From assembly GCA_002471275.1 (NCBI GenBank), contig DKPQ01000011.1, positions 60,355-124,354 of the forward strand: DNA of 64,000 nucleotides, in the 5' to 3' direction. This document shows, piece after piece, positions 9,547-18,452 of this stretch. Made by a program: the position numbers and the translations under genes. Origin of the DNA: Flammeovirgaceae bacterium UBA7330. Its GTDB lineage: Bacteria; Bacteroidota; Bacteroidia; Cytophagales; Cyclobacteriaceae. Position 1 is the stretch's first letter; the number at the start of each line of letters is the position of its first letter. The notes below the pieces were generated by a model. It was not told the origin of the DNA. It saw only the letters and a list, made by a program, of their open reading frames with translations, and made no database searches.

Positions 9547-10782
9547 ATGAACAACGAGGTGATATTGACTATTATGCTGATCATCGTATCAGCAGATTTT
9601 ATATTAGAGCGCGTACTTTCCATGCTGAATGCCAAAAGTGGTAAAAAGCCCATTCCCAAGGCGTTGGAGGGTATTTACGATGAGGAGAAATACAAGAAAT
9701 CTCAGGACTATAATCAGACCGTCACGCGGTTTGGTAACATCACCGCTTCGTTGAGTTTTGTGATCACCATTGCAGCATTGTATTTTGGATGGTTTGGCCT
9801 GCTGGATCAGTGGGTGCGGGGATTCTTTTCCAATGAGATATTCGTTTCTCTGGCTTTCTTCGGGGCCATTTTCCTGTTCTCTGAGGTGACAGGCACGCCC
9901 TTTTCCTATTACAAGAATTTTGTGATCGAAGAAAAATTCGGGTTCAACAAGATGACCATTCGGACCTTCTGGATGGACAAGTTTAAAGGACTAGTGATCA
10001 CCGTATTGATCGGAGGTTTGTTGATCGTTGCCCTGCTTTACCTCGTGCAAGTCATGGGTGAAGGCTTTTGGATGTATTTCTGGGTGATCATCACGGCGTT
10101 CGTATTGTTTATGAATGTGTTTTACACCTCATGGATCCTGCCTTTGTTCAATAAACTCACGCCCATGGAAGATGGAGAGCTTTATCAATCCATCAAAGGA
10201 TATAGCGAAAAGGTGAATTTCCCACTCAGCAACATCTTCGTGATGGACGGCTCCAGGCGATCCAGCAAAGGCAATGCCTTCTTTAGTGGTTTTGGGAAGC
10301 GCAAGAAGGTCGTGCTGTTTGATACCCTGATTGAGAAGCACACCGTAGAGGAACTGACGGCCGTATTTGCCCATGAGGTCGGCCATTTCAAGAAGAAACA
10401 CATCGTGTTCACCACGATCGTGAGCATCCTCACGACGGGGCTAATGCTATTCCTGCTGTCCCTGATGATCAACAATCAGGAAGTGAGCCTGGCAATGGGT
10501 GGAACCGTCTCAGCAATCCACCTCAACATCCTGGCTTTTGGTATTCTGTTTACTCCTGTATCAAGGGTCCTCGGCATCTTGAGCAATCTCATGAGCCGAA
10601 AATATGAATACGAAGCTGATCGTTATGCCGACGATACTTATGATGGCAAGCCATTGATCACGGCGCTGAAGACCATGAGTAGCGATCACCTGACGAACCT
10701 TACGCCTCACCCGGCCTATGTGTTCCTGCACTATTCCCATCCTACGTTGCTACAACGGATGCAGGCATTAAATTTTAAATAG
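9547..10782 (+). CDS. M48 family Ste24/CAAX-type membrane metalloprotease
   Basis: This 411-residue protein has about seven hydrophobic segments and the zinc site HEVGH (His276), followed by the third ligand in EYEADRYAD near residue 355. This is the layout of Ste24/HtpX-like M48 peptidases, which cut membrane proteins or peptides from the cytoplasmic side. The family N-terminal region with membrane helices is complete, and the length fits Ste24 (about 410-450) better than the shorter HtpX. An upstream in-frame TTG (9538) would overlap the -7 box; I prefer the ATG at 9547. It is probably a single-gene unit. Its natural substrate in bacteria is not known from sequence; quality control is the usual inference. 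Confidence 0.9.
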   Translation: MNNEVILTIMLIIVSADFILERVLSMLNAKSGKKPIPKALEGIYDEEKYKKSQDYNQTVTRFGNITASLSFVITIAALYFGWFGLLDQWVRGFFSNEIFVSLAFFGAIFLFSEVTGTPFSYYKNFVIEEKFGFNKMTIRTFWMDKFKGLVITVLIGGLLIVALLYLVQVMGEGFWMYFWVIITAFVLFMNVFYTSWILPLFNKLTPMEDGELYQSIKGYSEKVNFPLSNIFVMDGSRRSSKGNAFFSGFGKRKKVVLFDTLIEKHTVEELTAVFAHEVGHFKKKHIVFTTIVSILTTGLMLFLLSLMINNQEVSLAMGGTVSAIHLNILAFGILFTPVSRVLGILSNLMSRKYEYEADRYADDTYDGKPLITALKTMSSDHLTNLTPHPAYVFLHYSHPTLLQRMQALNFK

Positions 10783-11169
10783 GTCCATTATTAAACTGAA
10801 CCATTAAGCCATTAAGGGAATTAAGCTTAATGTCGATGTTGTCACGCACATGTATGCTTTATAGGACCATCTGGTCTTGATATTTATGCAATGGAAGCTG
10901 AAGGGTACCTTCATGTGCAGAATGTACCCGTTGCATATCACCGTGGTTTTAACTAGTTTAGTTTTGCAATTAGTAGGGTGTTCGGAATTACTCCTTTTTT
11001 TATGGACATAGATCGCTCAAAATACAAAGTCTGGGATGGAATATAAGCCTGCTGATTTTAGCAAAGGGATCCCTATCTGGCTGGCAGAAGGGTTAATGTT
11101 TGGAAAACTGATGAAATGGTGGATGGGGAAAAGGTTAAGAATGTTGTAAATTCATAATTTTCTATCCCA
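10783..11169. other. 387-base intergenic region with no convincing gene
   Basis: I find no RNA gene or strong terminator here. There is a short A/T-rich run with repeated CATTAAG units (about 10800-10830), an inverted repeat GGGTAC...GTACCC near 10905-10930, and two tiny frames: 21 codons from about 10890 and 37 codons at 11036-11149 (ending in KLMKWWMGKRLRML). Neither matches a family I know. They may be decayed remnants of a lost gene, but nothing proves that. Confidence 0.4.
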
Positions 11170-11964
11170 TTGAGAGCATACCACTTATCGGTTTTAGGTT
11201 TAGACGAATCTGCTACAAAAGCTGATGTCAAATCATCATATCGGTTGCTGTCAAAAAGGTATCATCCGGACGTCAATAAGTCTCCTGATGCCCAGGAGCA
11301 GTTTATTCGGATCAAGGAGGCTTATGAGTACCTGACCAAACCACCAGTGTATGAAGAGACTCGGATATATTATAATGAAGAGCAGGCTGCGAGAGAACGT
11401 TGGAGGAATGAGTACAGAAGGAAAGCCAGGGAAAAAGCCTTTGAACAGCAACGTCTTCAGCGCGAACTAATCAATCGATTGATATCCTGGTTTAAGCCAG
11501 TTGCGATTGGGGTTCTGATTTTTAACTCGCTTTTGGTTGTCGATTTTGTATTGCCATTTCGCAATCATGAACAAAAAATTGAAGGAATAAACCGGGTCTA
11601 TGAAACTGCAGGATACAAGACCGGTAACAGAAGAGCTGTATACAGGTATGATGAAATGCTTTTCAATGATTTCACCATGCTTTTTGATCGGGGAGAGGTG
11701 ATTAACCTTGATCACTATGACAAGGCAGTAGTCGAAGCAACCATTATTTTTTCCAGGCCTATGTATGCCATCATCACAGTGGATGGAAAAGCTGAGCGAC
11801 ACAAGCAGATTTACAATATCTACTATGTCTTCGGTTTCCTGATACCTATTATGATTTCTTTGAGTGTTCTCTTTTTAAAGCTTAAAAAACCAATGCAAAA
11901 ACTGAATGCTTCTATTGTGCTCTTTGTGTTTTCTATCATTCAACTCTTTTTGTACTTCTTATGA
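11170..11964 (+). CDS. Membrane-anchored J-domain (DnaJ-like) protein
   Basis: The 264-residue protein starts with a J domain (about residues 3-60) that includes the essential HPD triad in RYHPDVNKS. J domains stimulate the ATPase of DnaK/Hsp70. The G/F region, zinc fingers and C-terminal substrate domains of true DnaJ are missing. Instead there is a basic, Gln/Arg-rich helix (75-105), one membrane segment (about 112-132), a soluble loop and two more membrane segments near the end. It probably recruits Hsp70 to the inner membrane for an unknown client. The start is a TTG, since no in-frame ATG precedes the J domain. A TonB-plug-like gene follows 48 bases downstream. Confidence 0.85.
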   Translation: MRAYHLSVLGLDESATKADVKSSYRLLSKRYHPDVNKSPDAQEQFIRIKEAYEYLTKPPVYEETRIYYNEEQAARERWRNEYRRKAREKAFEQQRLQRELINRLISWFKPVAIGVLIFNSLLVVDFVLPFRNHEQKIEGINRVYETAGYKTGNRRAVYRYDEMLFNDFTMLFDRGEVINLDHYDKAVVEATIIFSRPMYAIITVDGKAERHKQIYNIYYVFGFLIPIMISLSVLFLKLKKPMQKLNASIVLFVFSIIQLFLYFL

Positions 11965-12012
11965 CTTTCATTTACGACTCACTTTCACCATCCACAATTA
12001 ACATTTAATAAA

Positions 12013-12468
12013 ATGAAATCTGTATTGATCCTCTTATTGACGTATGTTTTGTCAGCTAGCCAGATCCTGGGTCAGGATCAGACTGAATCGCATCATCCCA
12101 AACCCGATGTATATATCGATGGTAACAAGTATGACTACAAGATCTTTAGCCTCCTTGACCCGGAAAAGATCGCATCAGTCAAAGTGCTGAAAGGGAACGA
12201 GGCACTGGAAAAATACGGCGCTGAAAATGGAGTGATCCTGGTAAAAACCAGGCAGGCTGAATTGGATACAAATGAGGCAGGAGAGCTTGCTGGAGACAAC
12301 CAGGAAAAGCATCTTATCATCATTGATGGAGAGGTTGCCGATAGCGATGATTTGATCATTTTGAATCGCAAGGATGTGAAGTCTATCAAGGTGATGAAAG
12401 GGTCAGAAGCTAAAGAGAAGTACAATGCTCCTAATGGGGTAGTGATCATTACAACCAAAAAGAAGTAA
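12013..12468 (+). CDS. Small exported protein with two SusC/TonB-receptor plug-like repeats
   Basis: A signal peptide (residues 1-20, ending SQILGQ) precedes two related units of about 55 residues. Each has the pattern 'IDG ... I.S+KV+KG.EA.EKY...NGV+.+.T+': IASVKVLKGNEALEKYGAENGV near residues 52-73 and VKSIKVMKGSEAKEKYNAPNGV near 119-140. This is the signature of the plug domain of SusC-like TonB-dependent receptors, but no barrel follows. The protein ends at residue 151 in ITTKKK. It is therefore a free-standing double plug module, probably periplasmic. Its function is unknown; it could interact with TonB, a barrel or a BlaR-type sensor. Confidence 0.75.
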   Translation: MKSVLILLLTYVLSASQILGQDQTESHHPKPDVYIDGNKYDYKIFSLLDPEKIASVKVLKGNEALEKYGAENGVILVKTRQAELDTNEAGELAGDNQEKHLIIIDGEVADSDDLIILNRKDVKSIKVMKGSEAKEKYNAPNGVVIITTKKK

Positions 12469-12475
12469 TTACCCA

Positions 12476-12483
12476 TAACTTTG
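12476..12483 (+). promoter_or_regulatory. Predicted -7 box (TAACTTTG) for the Crp/Fnr-like regulator gene
   Basis: This is an exact match to TAnnTTTG located 22 bases before the TTG start at 12506, just after the stop of the plug-like gene. No -33 TTG is evident. Confidence 0.4.
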
Positions 12484-12505
12484 TAACACCATATAACTCA
12501 GGAAT

Positions 12506-13072
12506 TTGAATGCAGTGGCGAATTACTTACACCATATATTGCCCCCTGAAAGAGCTGCGGAACTGACCCGAATTAGCAGACAGGTTACTGTCAAATCAGG
12601 CAGTTATTTCATTCGTCAGGGGGAGGTGCCGAGGAAAGTAGCCTTTGTAATTTCCGGGCTCTTTAGATATGTATATATCACTGAGAATGGTGATGAATAT
12701 ACAAAATCGCTGATTCAGCAGGGCAGCTATATCAGTTCTTACTCTGCGATGATTGCTGCAACGCCTTCACATTTTTATATCCAGGCTCTGGAAGATGCTG
12801 AGATAATGCAAACACCCTATTTGAAGTGGAAAGAATTACTGGATTCGGATCCTTTTTGGGTGTCATTTCTATTGAAGTTTATTGAAAAGGGTTTTGTTAC
12901 GAAAGAGAAACGTGAAAGAGACCTGCTACTCCTGGATGCTGAAACAAGGTATCTGGATTTTTTAAGAGAGTTTCCGGGCCTGGAAAAACGAGTAAAACAA
13001 AATATCATAGCCTCATACCTGGGCATTAAACCAGAATCCCTGAGCAGGATCAGAAAAAATCTACAGTCTTAA
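12506..13072 (+). CDS. Crp/Fnr-family transcriptional regulator
   Basis: The 188-residue protein has a cyclic-nucleotide-binding-like jelly roll at about residues 20-115 (GSYFIRQGEVPRKVAFVISGLFRYVYI) and a compact C-terminal helix-turn-helix at about 150-188 (QNIIASYLGIKPESLSRIRKNL). The helix end SLSRIRK matches the Crp family recognition helix. There are no Fnr-type N-terminal cysteines, so oxygen sensing by an iron-sulfur cluster is unlikely. No ATG is available: TTG at 12506 or GTG at 12515 are the candidates. A short-chain dehydrogenase gene follows 63 bases downstream on the same strand, a common pairing of small Crp-like regulators with a target enzyme in Bacteroidota. Confidence 0.85.
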   Translation: MNAVANYLHHILPPERAAELTRISRQVTVKSGSYFIRQGEVPRKVAFVISGLFRYVYITENGDEYTKSLIQQGSYISSYSAMIAATPSHFYIQALEDAEIMQTPYLKWKELLDSDPFWVSFLLKFIEKGFVTKEKRERDLLLLDAETRYLDFLREFPGLEKRVKQNIIASYLGIKPESLSRIRKNLQS

Positions 13073-13135
13073 CATAGGTCAATGCACAGGTGATCCTTGC
13101 CTCATAATTTAGTCCCAAAATAAAATTATTTAATC

Positions 13136-13873
13136 ATGGGACTACAGCATAAGAGTGTTTTAATAACGGGAGGAAGCTCGGGTATCGGTCTGGAGCTAAG
13201 TCATCAGTTGATTGCCAGGAAGAATAAGGTAATCATTTGCGGAAGGTCGTTGAAAAAATTACAGGAAGCAAAAGCCAAACTTCCTGAATTATACATTATT
13301 CAGTGTGATCTCTCTGATGTCAGCCAATGCGATCAACTGATAAGCCAGGTCAAAAAAGAACATCCGGACCTGAATATCCTCATCAATAACGCCGCGATAG
13401 TGCACAGGGAGAGCTTCCTGGGATCAATGGATAGCTGTAAAAAGGCTGAGCTTGAGCTGCAAGTTAATTTATTGGCTCCACTAAGGTTGACTGAAGGATT
13501 ATGGTCTATGCTTCAGTCAAATAGTGATCCTTCTATTATCAATGTTACAACAGGATTGATCTATGCACCAAGGGCAGACTATCCGTTTTACAATGCCACG
13601 AAATCAGCATTGCATTCCTTTACCCAGGTACTTAGGAGACAAACAGTTGGATCCGGTGTTAAGGTTATCGAGGTCATGTTTCCAGCTGTAGATACCCCGT
13701 GGCACCAGGGTCGACCACCAAAAATTGCTATATCACCCCAACAAGCAGTCAATGAAATGCTCGGAGGTTTAGAGAAAGGGAAAGATGAGATTCGAGTAGG
13801 TGGTGTGAATTTATTGTATTTGGCGTCCAGGATTGCGCCCCAGTTTGCAATAAATAAGGTGAATAGCCTTTAA
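13136..13873 (+). CDS. Short-chain dehydrogenase/reductase, DltE-like
   Basis: This 245-residue classical SDR has the cofactor loop TGGSSGIG (residues 11-18), an acidic/NNAA strand (NNAA near 84-87) and the active-site pair Tyr152-Lys156 (YNATK). The usual catalytic Ser sits 13 residues before Tyr; here that position is Thr139 in INVTTG, a conservative but less common change. The overall pattern resembles DltE-type oxidoreductases of unknown substrate. The Arg at position 37 after the second strand (CGR) suggests NADP(H). The upstream Crp-like regulator gene is likely functionally linked. Confidence 0.85.
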   Translation: MGLQHKSVLITGGSSGIGLELSHQLIARKNKVIICGRSLKKLQEAKAKLPELYIIQCDLSDVSQCDQLISQVKKEHPDLNILINNAAIVHRESFLGSMDSCKKAELELQVNLLAPLRLTEGLWSMLQSNSDPSIINVTTGLIYAPRADYPFYNATKSALHSFTQVLRRQTVGSGVKVIEVMFPAVDTPWHQGRPPKIAISPQQAVNEMLGGLEKGKDEIRVGGVNLLYLASRIAPQFAINKVNSL

Positions 13874-14004
13874 AATGATATCATGACGACATCTTGATAA
13901 TTAATTTCATAATTTTCTATTGAAATGACCGATTCTGTCAAAAACCATCTTTCCTTTGAAAGGTCAAAAGGTTTCTAAATAAAATAAGGACAAAATAGAC
14001 AAGA

Positions 14005-14814
14005 ATGAGACTCATAATCGGAGCCATTGTGATGGCACTATTGGTAGCGTCATGCACCAATAAAAAACAAGAGAACACAGCAACAACCCAATTTCTGAAC
14101 AAAGGTCACGAGGTGGTCTATCAAATGGTGAAGCAGGTTGGTACTTACGAGGAGCTTTGGAAGAGAAAAGATGTTGTTTACACATACACCTACCAGACGC
14201 CAGATGGTAAAACGGATATTTCAACAGAGAAATACCTTTTTGATGGCGAGTTGTCTGTAGGTATCTATCACCAGCATGAGAGAACTTTACCTCACCTGGA
14301 GGGCGAGTTCAAGCAGGGGTATGACAGTGAGAATTTCTGGATATTACATAAGGGTGAATATTTGGATGATGAAGAAGCCATGAAAAGAGTTCGATTCAAC
14401 AGGAAGACCAACTTCTACTGGTTTGCCATGTTTCAGAAGCTTTTAGATCCGGGGGTTAACTATGAGTACCTGAGAGAGGAGATCATTGATGGGCAGAAAT
14501 ATGATGTGGTGAAGATCACTTTTGACTCAGAAAACGACAAACAAACGGATATCTATCAACTCTACGTCAACAAGAAAACTAATCTTGTTGATCAGTTCTT
14601 GTTTACCGTGGTTGATTTTGGGGTAGTAGAAAATCCTATGTTGATGAAAGTGGAGTATGAAAAAATAGATGGCCTGATGATTCCAAATAAACGCATTTAT
14701 AAAAAGTCCACCTGGGATGCGGTGGTAGATGATAAACCCTGGATCAAAGTCAACTGGTCTGACATTAAATTCAGTAATGGGTTGACCAGAGAAACATTTT
14801 TAAAGCAAGGATAG
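14005..14814 (+). CDS. Lipoprotein, LolA/DUF6503-like
   Basis: The 269-residue product has a lipobox (LLVASC, lipidated Cys near residue 17). The mature part is rich in alternating strands with motifs such as TYTYQTPDGKTDIS, YDVVKITF and DQFLFTVVDFG. This layout resembles the half-barrel of LolA/outer-membrane lipoprotein-sorting-like proteins and the DUF6503 group in Bacteroidota; that assignment is from pattern memory only. It likely sits in the periplasm or on the outer-membrane inner face. It is a single gene facing a convergent gpsA 16 bases away; no strong terminator hairpin is seen between them. Confidence 0.6.
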   Translation: MRLIIGAIVMALLVASCTNKKQENTATTQFLNKGHEVVYQMVKQVGTYEELWKRKDVVYTYTYQTPDGKTDISTEKYLFDGELSVGIYHQHERTLPHLEGEFKQGYDSENFWILHKGEYLDDEEAMKRVRFNRKTNFYWFAMFQKLLDPGVNYEYLREEIIDGQKYDVVKITFDSENDKQTDIYQLYVNKKTNLVDQFLFTVVDFGVVENPMLMKVEYEKIDGLMIPNKRIYKKSTWDAVVDDKPWIKVNWSDIKFSNGLTRETFLKQG

Positions 14815-14830
14815 AAAACGGGGATTTAGA

Positions 14831-15895
14831 CTATAAAAAGTCGATCTCTGCCCGGAAAGGAAATTTCATCAGAAATTTATGGGCGTCATTGACGTCCATC
14901 TCTTTGTTGATGATCTTATATAATGTCTCTGTGATGGGGCATCTTACTTTGTAGGTAATTGAAAGAGCATGAATGATTTCAATGGTTTTGATTCCTTCAG
15001 CCACTTCTTCCATGCTGTTGATGATCTCGTCGATGTCTTCTCCCTGGGCAAGGCGATACCCTACGGTATAGTTTCTACTGAGGTTACTACCTGCAGTAGC
15101 TATAAGGTCACCGACACCTGCCAGGCCCAAAAAGGCACTGGCGTTTCCTCCCAGAGCAGTACCGATGTGTACCATCTCCACAAGTCCACGACTGATAAAC
15201 AAGGCACTGGCGTTGGCACCAAGCCCTAGTCCGGCGATCGTACCTGCTCCTACAGCAATGATGTTTTTCAGGACACCACAAAGTTCAATGCCAATGAGGT
15301 CATTGCTGCCATAGATCAGGAACCGGTCATTCTTCAGAAGCTGCTCACCCATCTTGATCACCTCATCGAAGTGGCTGGCGACCACGGTAGCGGCAGGTTT
15401 CTTCTCGCTAATCTCACGTGCCAGGTTGGGTCCTGCCAGACACCCTACGCGCACCACCTGACTTTCTTCCTGGATCACCTCACTCATTGTCTTTACATGC
15501 TCTCTTGTAAGGGGGTTCCTGGGGTTGATTTTTTCACTTTGGGCCATCTCCAGGTCAAGCCCTTTGGTACCATGGATCAGGATATGATAAGGCCTTAGGA
15601 ATGGACTCATCTTGCGCATCATGTCCCTGAAGTTGGCCGATGGGATGATGGGGAAGATCACGCTACAGGATTTGGTCACCTTCTCAATGTCATTGGTTAC
15701 CTCAATCAGATCGTCGAGTTTCTGGCCACTCGCAATTCGTTCCCTCTGGAATTTCTCAGCCCTTTCGGGAGTACGTGCGTACAACAGCACTGGATTTTTC
15801 TTTTCCGCCAATAAGTTGGCCATGGCAGTGCCAAAGCTTCCGGCACCTATTACTCCAACGGGTTGTTTAGATGTAGTTTTCGAGGCCATATCCAT
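14831..15895 (-). CDS. gpsA: NAD(P)H-dependent glycerol-3-phosphate dehydrogenase
   Basis: It reduces dihydroxyacetone phosphate to sn-glycerol 3-phosphate, the backbone of phospholipids, in the cytosol. The 354-residue protein has the Rossmann motif VIGAGSFGTAMANLLAEK (about residues 15-32), a conserved HGTKGLD segment, GPNLAREI, the catalytic Lys in LKNIIAVGAG, and GVGDLIATAGSNLSRN. The length is slightly above the usual ~330. The start at 15895 overlaps the end of the upstream acyltransferase by 29 bases; the next ATG at 15889 is also possible. Because the preceding gene encodes a PlsB-like enzyme that uses its product, the two steps are encoded side by side. Confidence 0.95.
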   Translation of the reverse strand: MDMASKTTSKQPVGVIGAGSFGTAMANLLAEKKNPVLLYARTPERAEKFQRERIASGQKLDDLIEVTNDIEKVTKSCSVIFPIIPSANFRDMMRKMSPFLRPYHILIHGTKGLDLEMAQSEKINPRNPLTREHVKTMSEVIQEESQVVRVGCLAGPNLAREISEKKPAATVVASHFDEVIKMGEQLLKNDRFLIYGSNDLIGIELCGVLKNIIAVGAGTIAGLGLGANASALFISRGLVEMVHIGTALGGNASAFLGLAGVGDLIATAGSNLSRNYTVGYRLAQGEDIDEIINSMEEVAEGIKTIEIIHALSITYKVRCPITETLYKIINKEMDVNDAHKFLMKFPFRAEIDFL

Positions 15896-17543
15896 CCATC
15901 CTATTGTGATAATAATACAACGTATTCATGTTTTGGATCACGATATTTCCATTCTTCATGATGAGAGGTCGCTGAGCATGATACAATCCAACATTCTCCA
16001 CTCCCAGCTTGATGACCTGATCTGCTTTCTTTTTTAAGTGACCAGCTACACTCACCTTGCCGGCTTTCTCCATCTTCATTACCTTCTTTCTAAGCTTTTT
16101 AAATGCTTCCTTAAATTCCTCGTAATTCAACACCAGGTCTTCATCAGGCAGGCGTAGCAGGTTATAAAGATCAAGCTTGGCATTTTTACGCTCTATCATT
16201 TTAAATGCCGTGAAGGCTACCAGGTGACTGGCAAAGACCCTGTTGTACTTGTGGTATTCCTCAACAATACGTCTGGAAAGTATCCGTACATATTCTTCTT
16301 CTCTTTGAGCGTCGACGGTGATCTGACCATTCGAGATGAAGTAATCCACAGTATCAATCGGGTTTCCGTTGGCGTCGTAGCTGTTGCCCGTGTCATCCAC
16401 ATAGTTGCCAAGAATGTCCATTCCTTTGCCAATGCTTACCGAAATATCTGAACCTTTGGTAAAGAATTTAAACAGGAATGTGGCGATCTTGTAAGAAGAA
16501 GAGAACTCGTCGCTTTCCTGGTAGTAGCGCTCCTGACCAGTTCTTTTCAGATGTTCATTGATCAATGCCGGAGCCTCCAGTGTGAAGTTATAGTTGATCA
16601 CTACCGGAACAACAAAGATCTTTGAAGCCTTCCTTGCGTCTTTGGCCTTTTGATAAAGTATGCGTTGAGCTTCAATCGTGGTGCTCAGCAGACCCAGCTT
16701 GAGCCTCTTTTCTATATGTCCTGACCTTGATCGTGTACCACCCGGGAAGAAAAGGCTGTGACAGCCCCGCTGCAGAGCCATGCTCGAATAGGTCTTGAGC
16801 GTCTCCAGGTAGATTGGGTTTTTCTTTCGCCTGTCTACCTTGTAAGCGCCGAGGCTATTCATAAAGTAGGCAAATATCTTGATGTTGAACAGGTTCAGAC
16901 CGGCTCCATAGATAAAAGCAGGAAGCCCCAAAAACTGGATTACCCAGCCTATCAGGATGGAGTCCAGGTTGCTGAAATGTGTGGGGACCATCACCACGGT
17001 GCCATGACGGGCCAGGTTTCGGATGTGTTCTGTCTCACCCACGATATGGATCTTGTCATCCAGGTCCAGCTGTCTACTGAAGAGGCTGGTCAACCCTTTT
17101 ACCCGGGTGGCATTCAATAGCCGGGCAAAACCGAAGGTGACTACCGTACGGGCAAACCTGTAACTGTTTTTCTTGAAATTTCCGGAAATTTCTTCGGCAT
17201 ATCTCCTGATGATCTCCATGAGGATCTTTTCCTCTTCCTTCCTGGCTTCAGCTGGTTCCATGGTCCCACTATCCAGCAACCGCTGTTGCATCTTGTTCCA
17301 GAAGGGCTTCTCATCCCTGGGATCCACCCTCCATGGGTTGGCCCGGATTCTGGCCTTTTCACGGTAGATCGTCATCTCTACCTCTTCACGGAGTGACCTG
17401 CCTTTGGTAATCCCTTTCAGTGATTCAAAAGATTCAGCCGAAACCTCTTCAATGAATTTTTTACGATCTCTTGAAAGTTGAACGATAGGCCATTGCTTGG
17501 TCTTGGGAATAATTTCACTGTATCGGACTTTCTCTTTGCTCAT
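15867..17543 (-). CDS. Glycerol-3-phosphate/1-acylglycerol-3-phosphate O-acyltransferase (PlsB-like)
   Basis: The 558-residue protein contains the acyltransferase block HFSNLDS (near residue 187), an equivalent of the HX4D catalytic motif, and FPGGTRSRSG (near 266) that binds the phosphate. This pair is typical of PlsB/PlsC-type enzymes that place an acyl chain on glycerol 3-phosphate or lysophosphatidate at the membrane. At 558 residues it is shorter than E. coli PlsB (about 800) but much longer than PlsC (about 250), so it is probably a PlsB-like enzyme of the Bacteroidota type. It is followed by gpsA with overlap and preceded by a PhzF gene 3 bases away, indicating one operon. Confidence 0.85.
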   Translation of the reverse strand: MSKEKVRYSEIIPKTKQWPIVQLSRDRKKFIEEVSAESFESLKGITKGRSLREEVEMTIYREKARIRANPWRVDPRDEKPFWNKMQQRLLDSGTMEPAEARKEEEKILMEIIRRYAEEISGNFKKNSYRFARTVVTFGFARLLNATRVKGLTSLFSRQLDLDDKIHIVGETEHIRNLARHGTVVMVPTHFSNLDSILIGWVIQFLGLPAFIYGAGLNLFNIKIFAYFMNSLGAYKVDRRKKNPIYLETLKTYSSMALQRGCHSLFFPGGTRSRSGHIEKRLKLGLLSTTIEAQRILYQKAKDARKASKIFVVPVVINYNFTLEAPALINEHLKRTGQERYYQESDEFSSSYKIATFLFKFFTKGSDISVSIGKGMDILGNYVDDTGNSYDANGNPIDTVDYFISNGQITVDAQREEEYVRILSRRIVEEYHKYNRVFASHLVAFTAFKMIERKNAKLDLYNLLRLPDEDLVLNYEEFKEAFKKLRKKVMKMEKAGKVSVAGHLKKKADQVIKLGVENVGLYHAQRPLIMKNGNIVIQNMNTLYYYHNRMDGYGLENYI

Positions 17544-17546
17544 TTA

Positions 17547-18452
17547 TTACCCATTGATGCTTTCTATTCCATGTTGTTGGTGGTCCAAAAATAGCTCGCC
17601 TTTGCCAACTAGTATGCATTTTCCTCCAACCTTCACCTCGGTTATTTTATTCTTTTCACTCAAAGTGAGGTCCAGGTAAAGCTGACTGGGGCGTCCCATC
17701 TCATATCCCTGGAGGCTTAATACAGGCATTTTCAATATGTTGTGCTTTGCCAGGTAACAAGCAAGCGGTCCATTGGCAGACCCTGTAGCCGGATCTTCAT
17801 AAATGCCTATAAGAGGTGCAAACATCCTTCCCCGTACATCTCCACCCCTCACATTGTTTACTGCAAAGCAGTATAGTTGTGTGGTGTCTACCTTGTCTGA
17901 AAGCTCCTCCAGGAGATCTGTTCTGACCTTGATCTTTTGGAGTATGTCAGCACTTTTTACCTGTATAAATAAAATGTTGTTGCCACAGCTGATCTCTTCT
18001 GCCGGGGAGTCCTCAAGGTCATCTTCGCCGAGGGAAAGCATCCTGGCTATGCTGGCTTTATCTGAAAATACCCGACCATAAACAGGCAATGGTTGGTTCA
18101 TGGTAATCAGGTCAGGTTCGTTGTCCCGGTAGGTGACCGACACAGGGATATCCCCGATTTTCTGTTTGAGGATCATGGATGCTTTTCGGGATTCCCGGGC
18201 AAGTAGGTAGGCTGTGCCAATAGTAGGATGACCGGCTGTAGGCAGCTCTCGTCCGGGTGTAAAGATCCGCATCGAAGGATTTTCTCCTGATTTTGAGGGA
18301 AAAAGAAAGACGGTCTCAGATAAATTAAATTCTTTTGCAATGCTTTGAAAGCGTGCAGGATCGATGTCTGAAGCATCCGGAAACACTGCCAATTGATTCC
18401 CTGACAGGGGTGTGCTGGTAAATACATCGAGCAAATAATACTGGTAACTCAT
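17547..18452 (-). CDS. PhzF-family isomerase/epimerase-like protein
   Basis: This 301-residue protein has the family start YYLLDVFTSTPLSGNQLAVF, the conserved acid Glu46 in NLSETVFL, the RIFTPGRELPTAGHPT motif and the second-half GIYEDPATGSANG. PhzF-like proteins form two similar halves with the active site between them and catalyse isomerisations. Most genomic copies, like this one, are not in a phenazine cluster and their substrate is unknown. It is the first gene of an operon with PlsB-like and gpsA genes, 3 bases before the next start; I infer no lipid role beyond co-transcription. Confidence 0.9.
   Translation of the reverse strand: MSYQYYLLDVFTSTPLSGNQLAVFPDASDIDPARFQSIAKEFNLSETVFLFPSKSGENPSMRIFTPGRELPTAGHPTIGTAYLLARESRKASMILKQKIGDIPVSVTYRDNEPDLITMNQPLPVYGRVFSDKASIARMLSLGEDDLEDSPAEEISCGNNILFIQVKSADILQKIKVRTDLLEELSDKVDTTQLYCFAVNNVRGGDVRGRMFAPLIGIYEDPATGSANGPLACYLAKHNILKMPVLSLQGYEMGRPSQLYLDLTLSEKNKITEVKVGGKCILVGKGELFLDHQQHGIESING

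Noticed and set aside
11036..11149. 37-codon frame before the J-domain gene
   Set aside because: It is too short and matches nothing I recognise; I list it only as possible remnant sequence in the intergenic entry.
11151..13920. Shared 15-mer TTCATAATTTTCTAT at 11151-11165 and 13906-13920, each near a gene start
   Set aside because: Two or so chance 15-base matches are expected in a 64-kb A/T-rich window, and neither copy contains a full promoter consensus.
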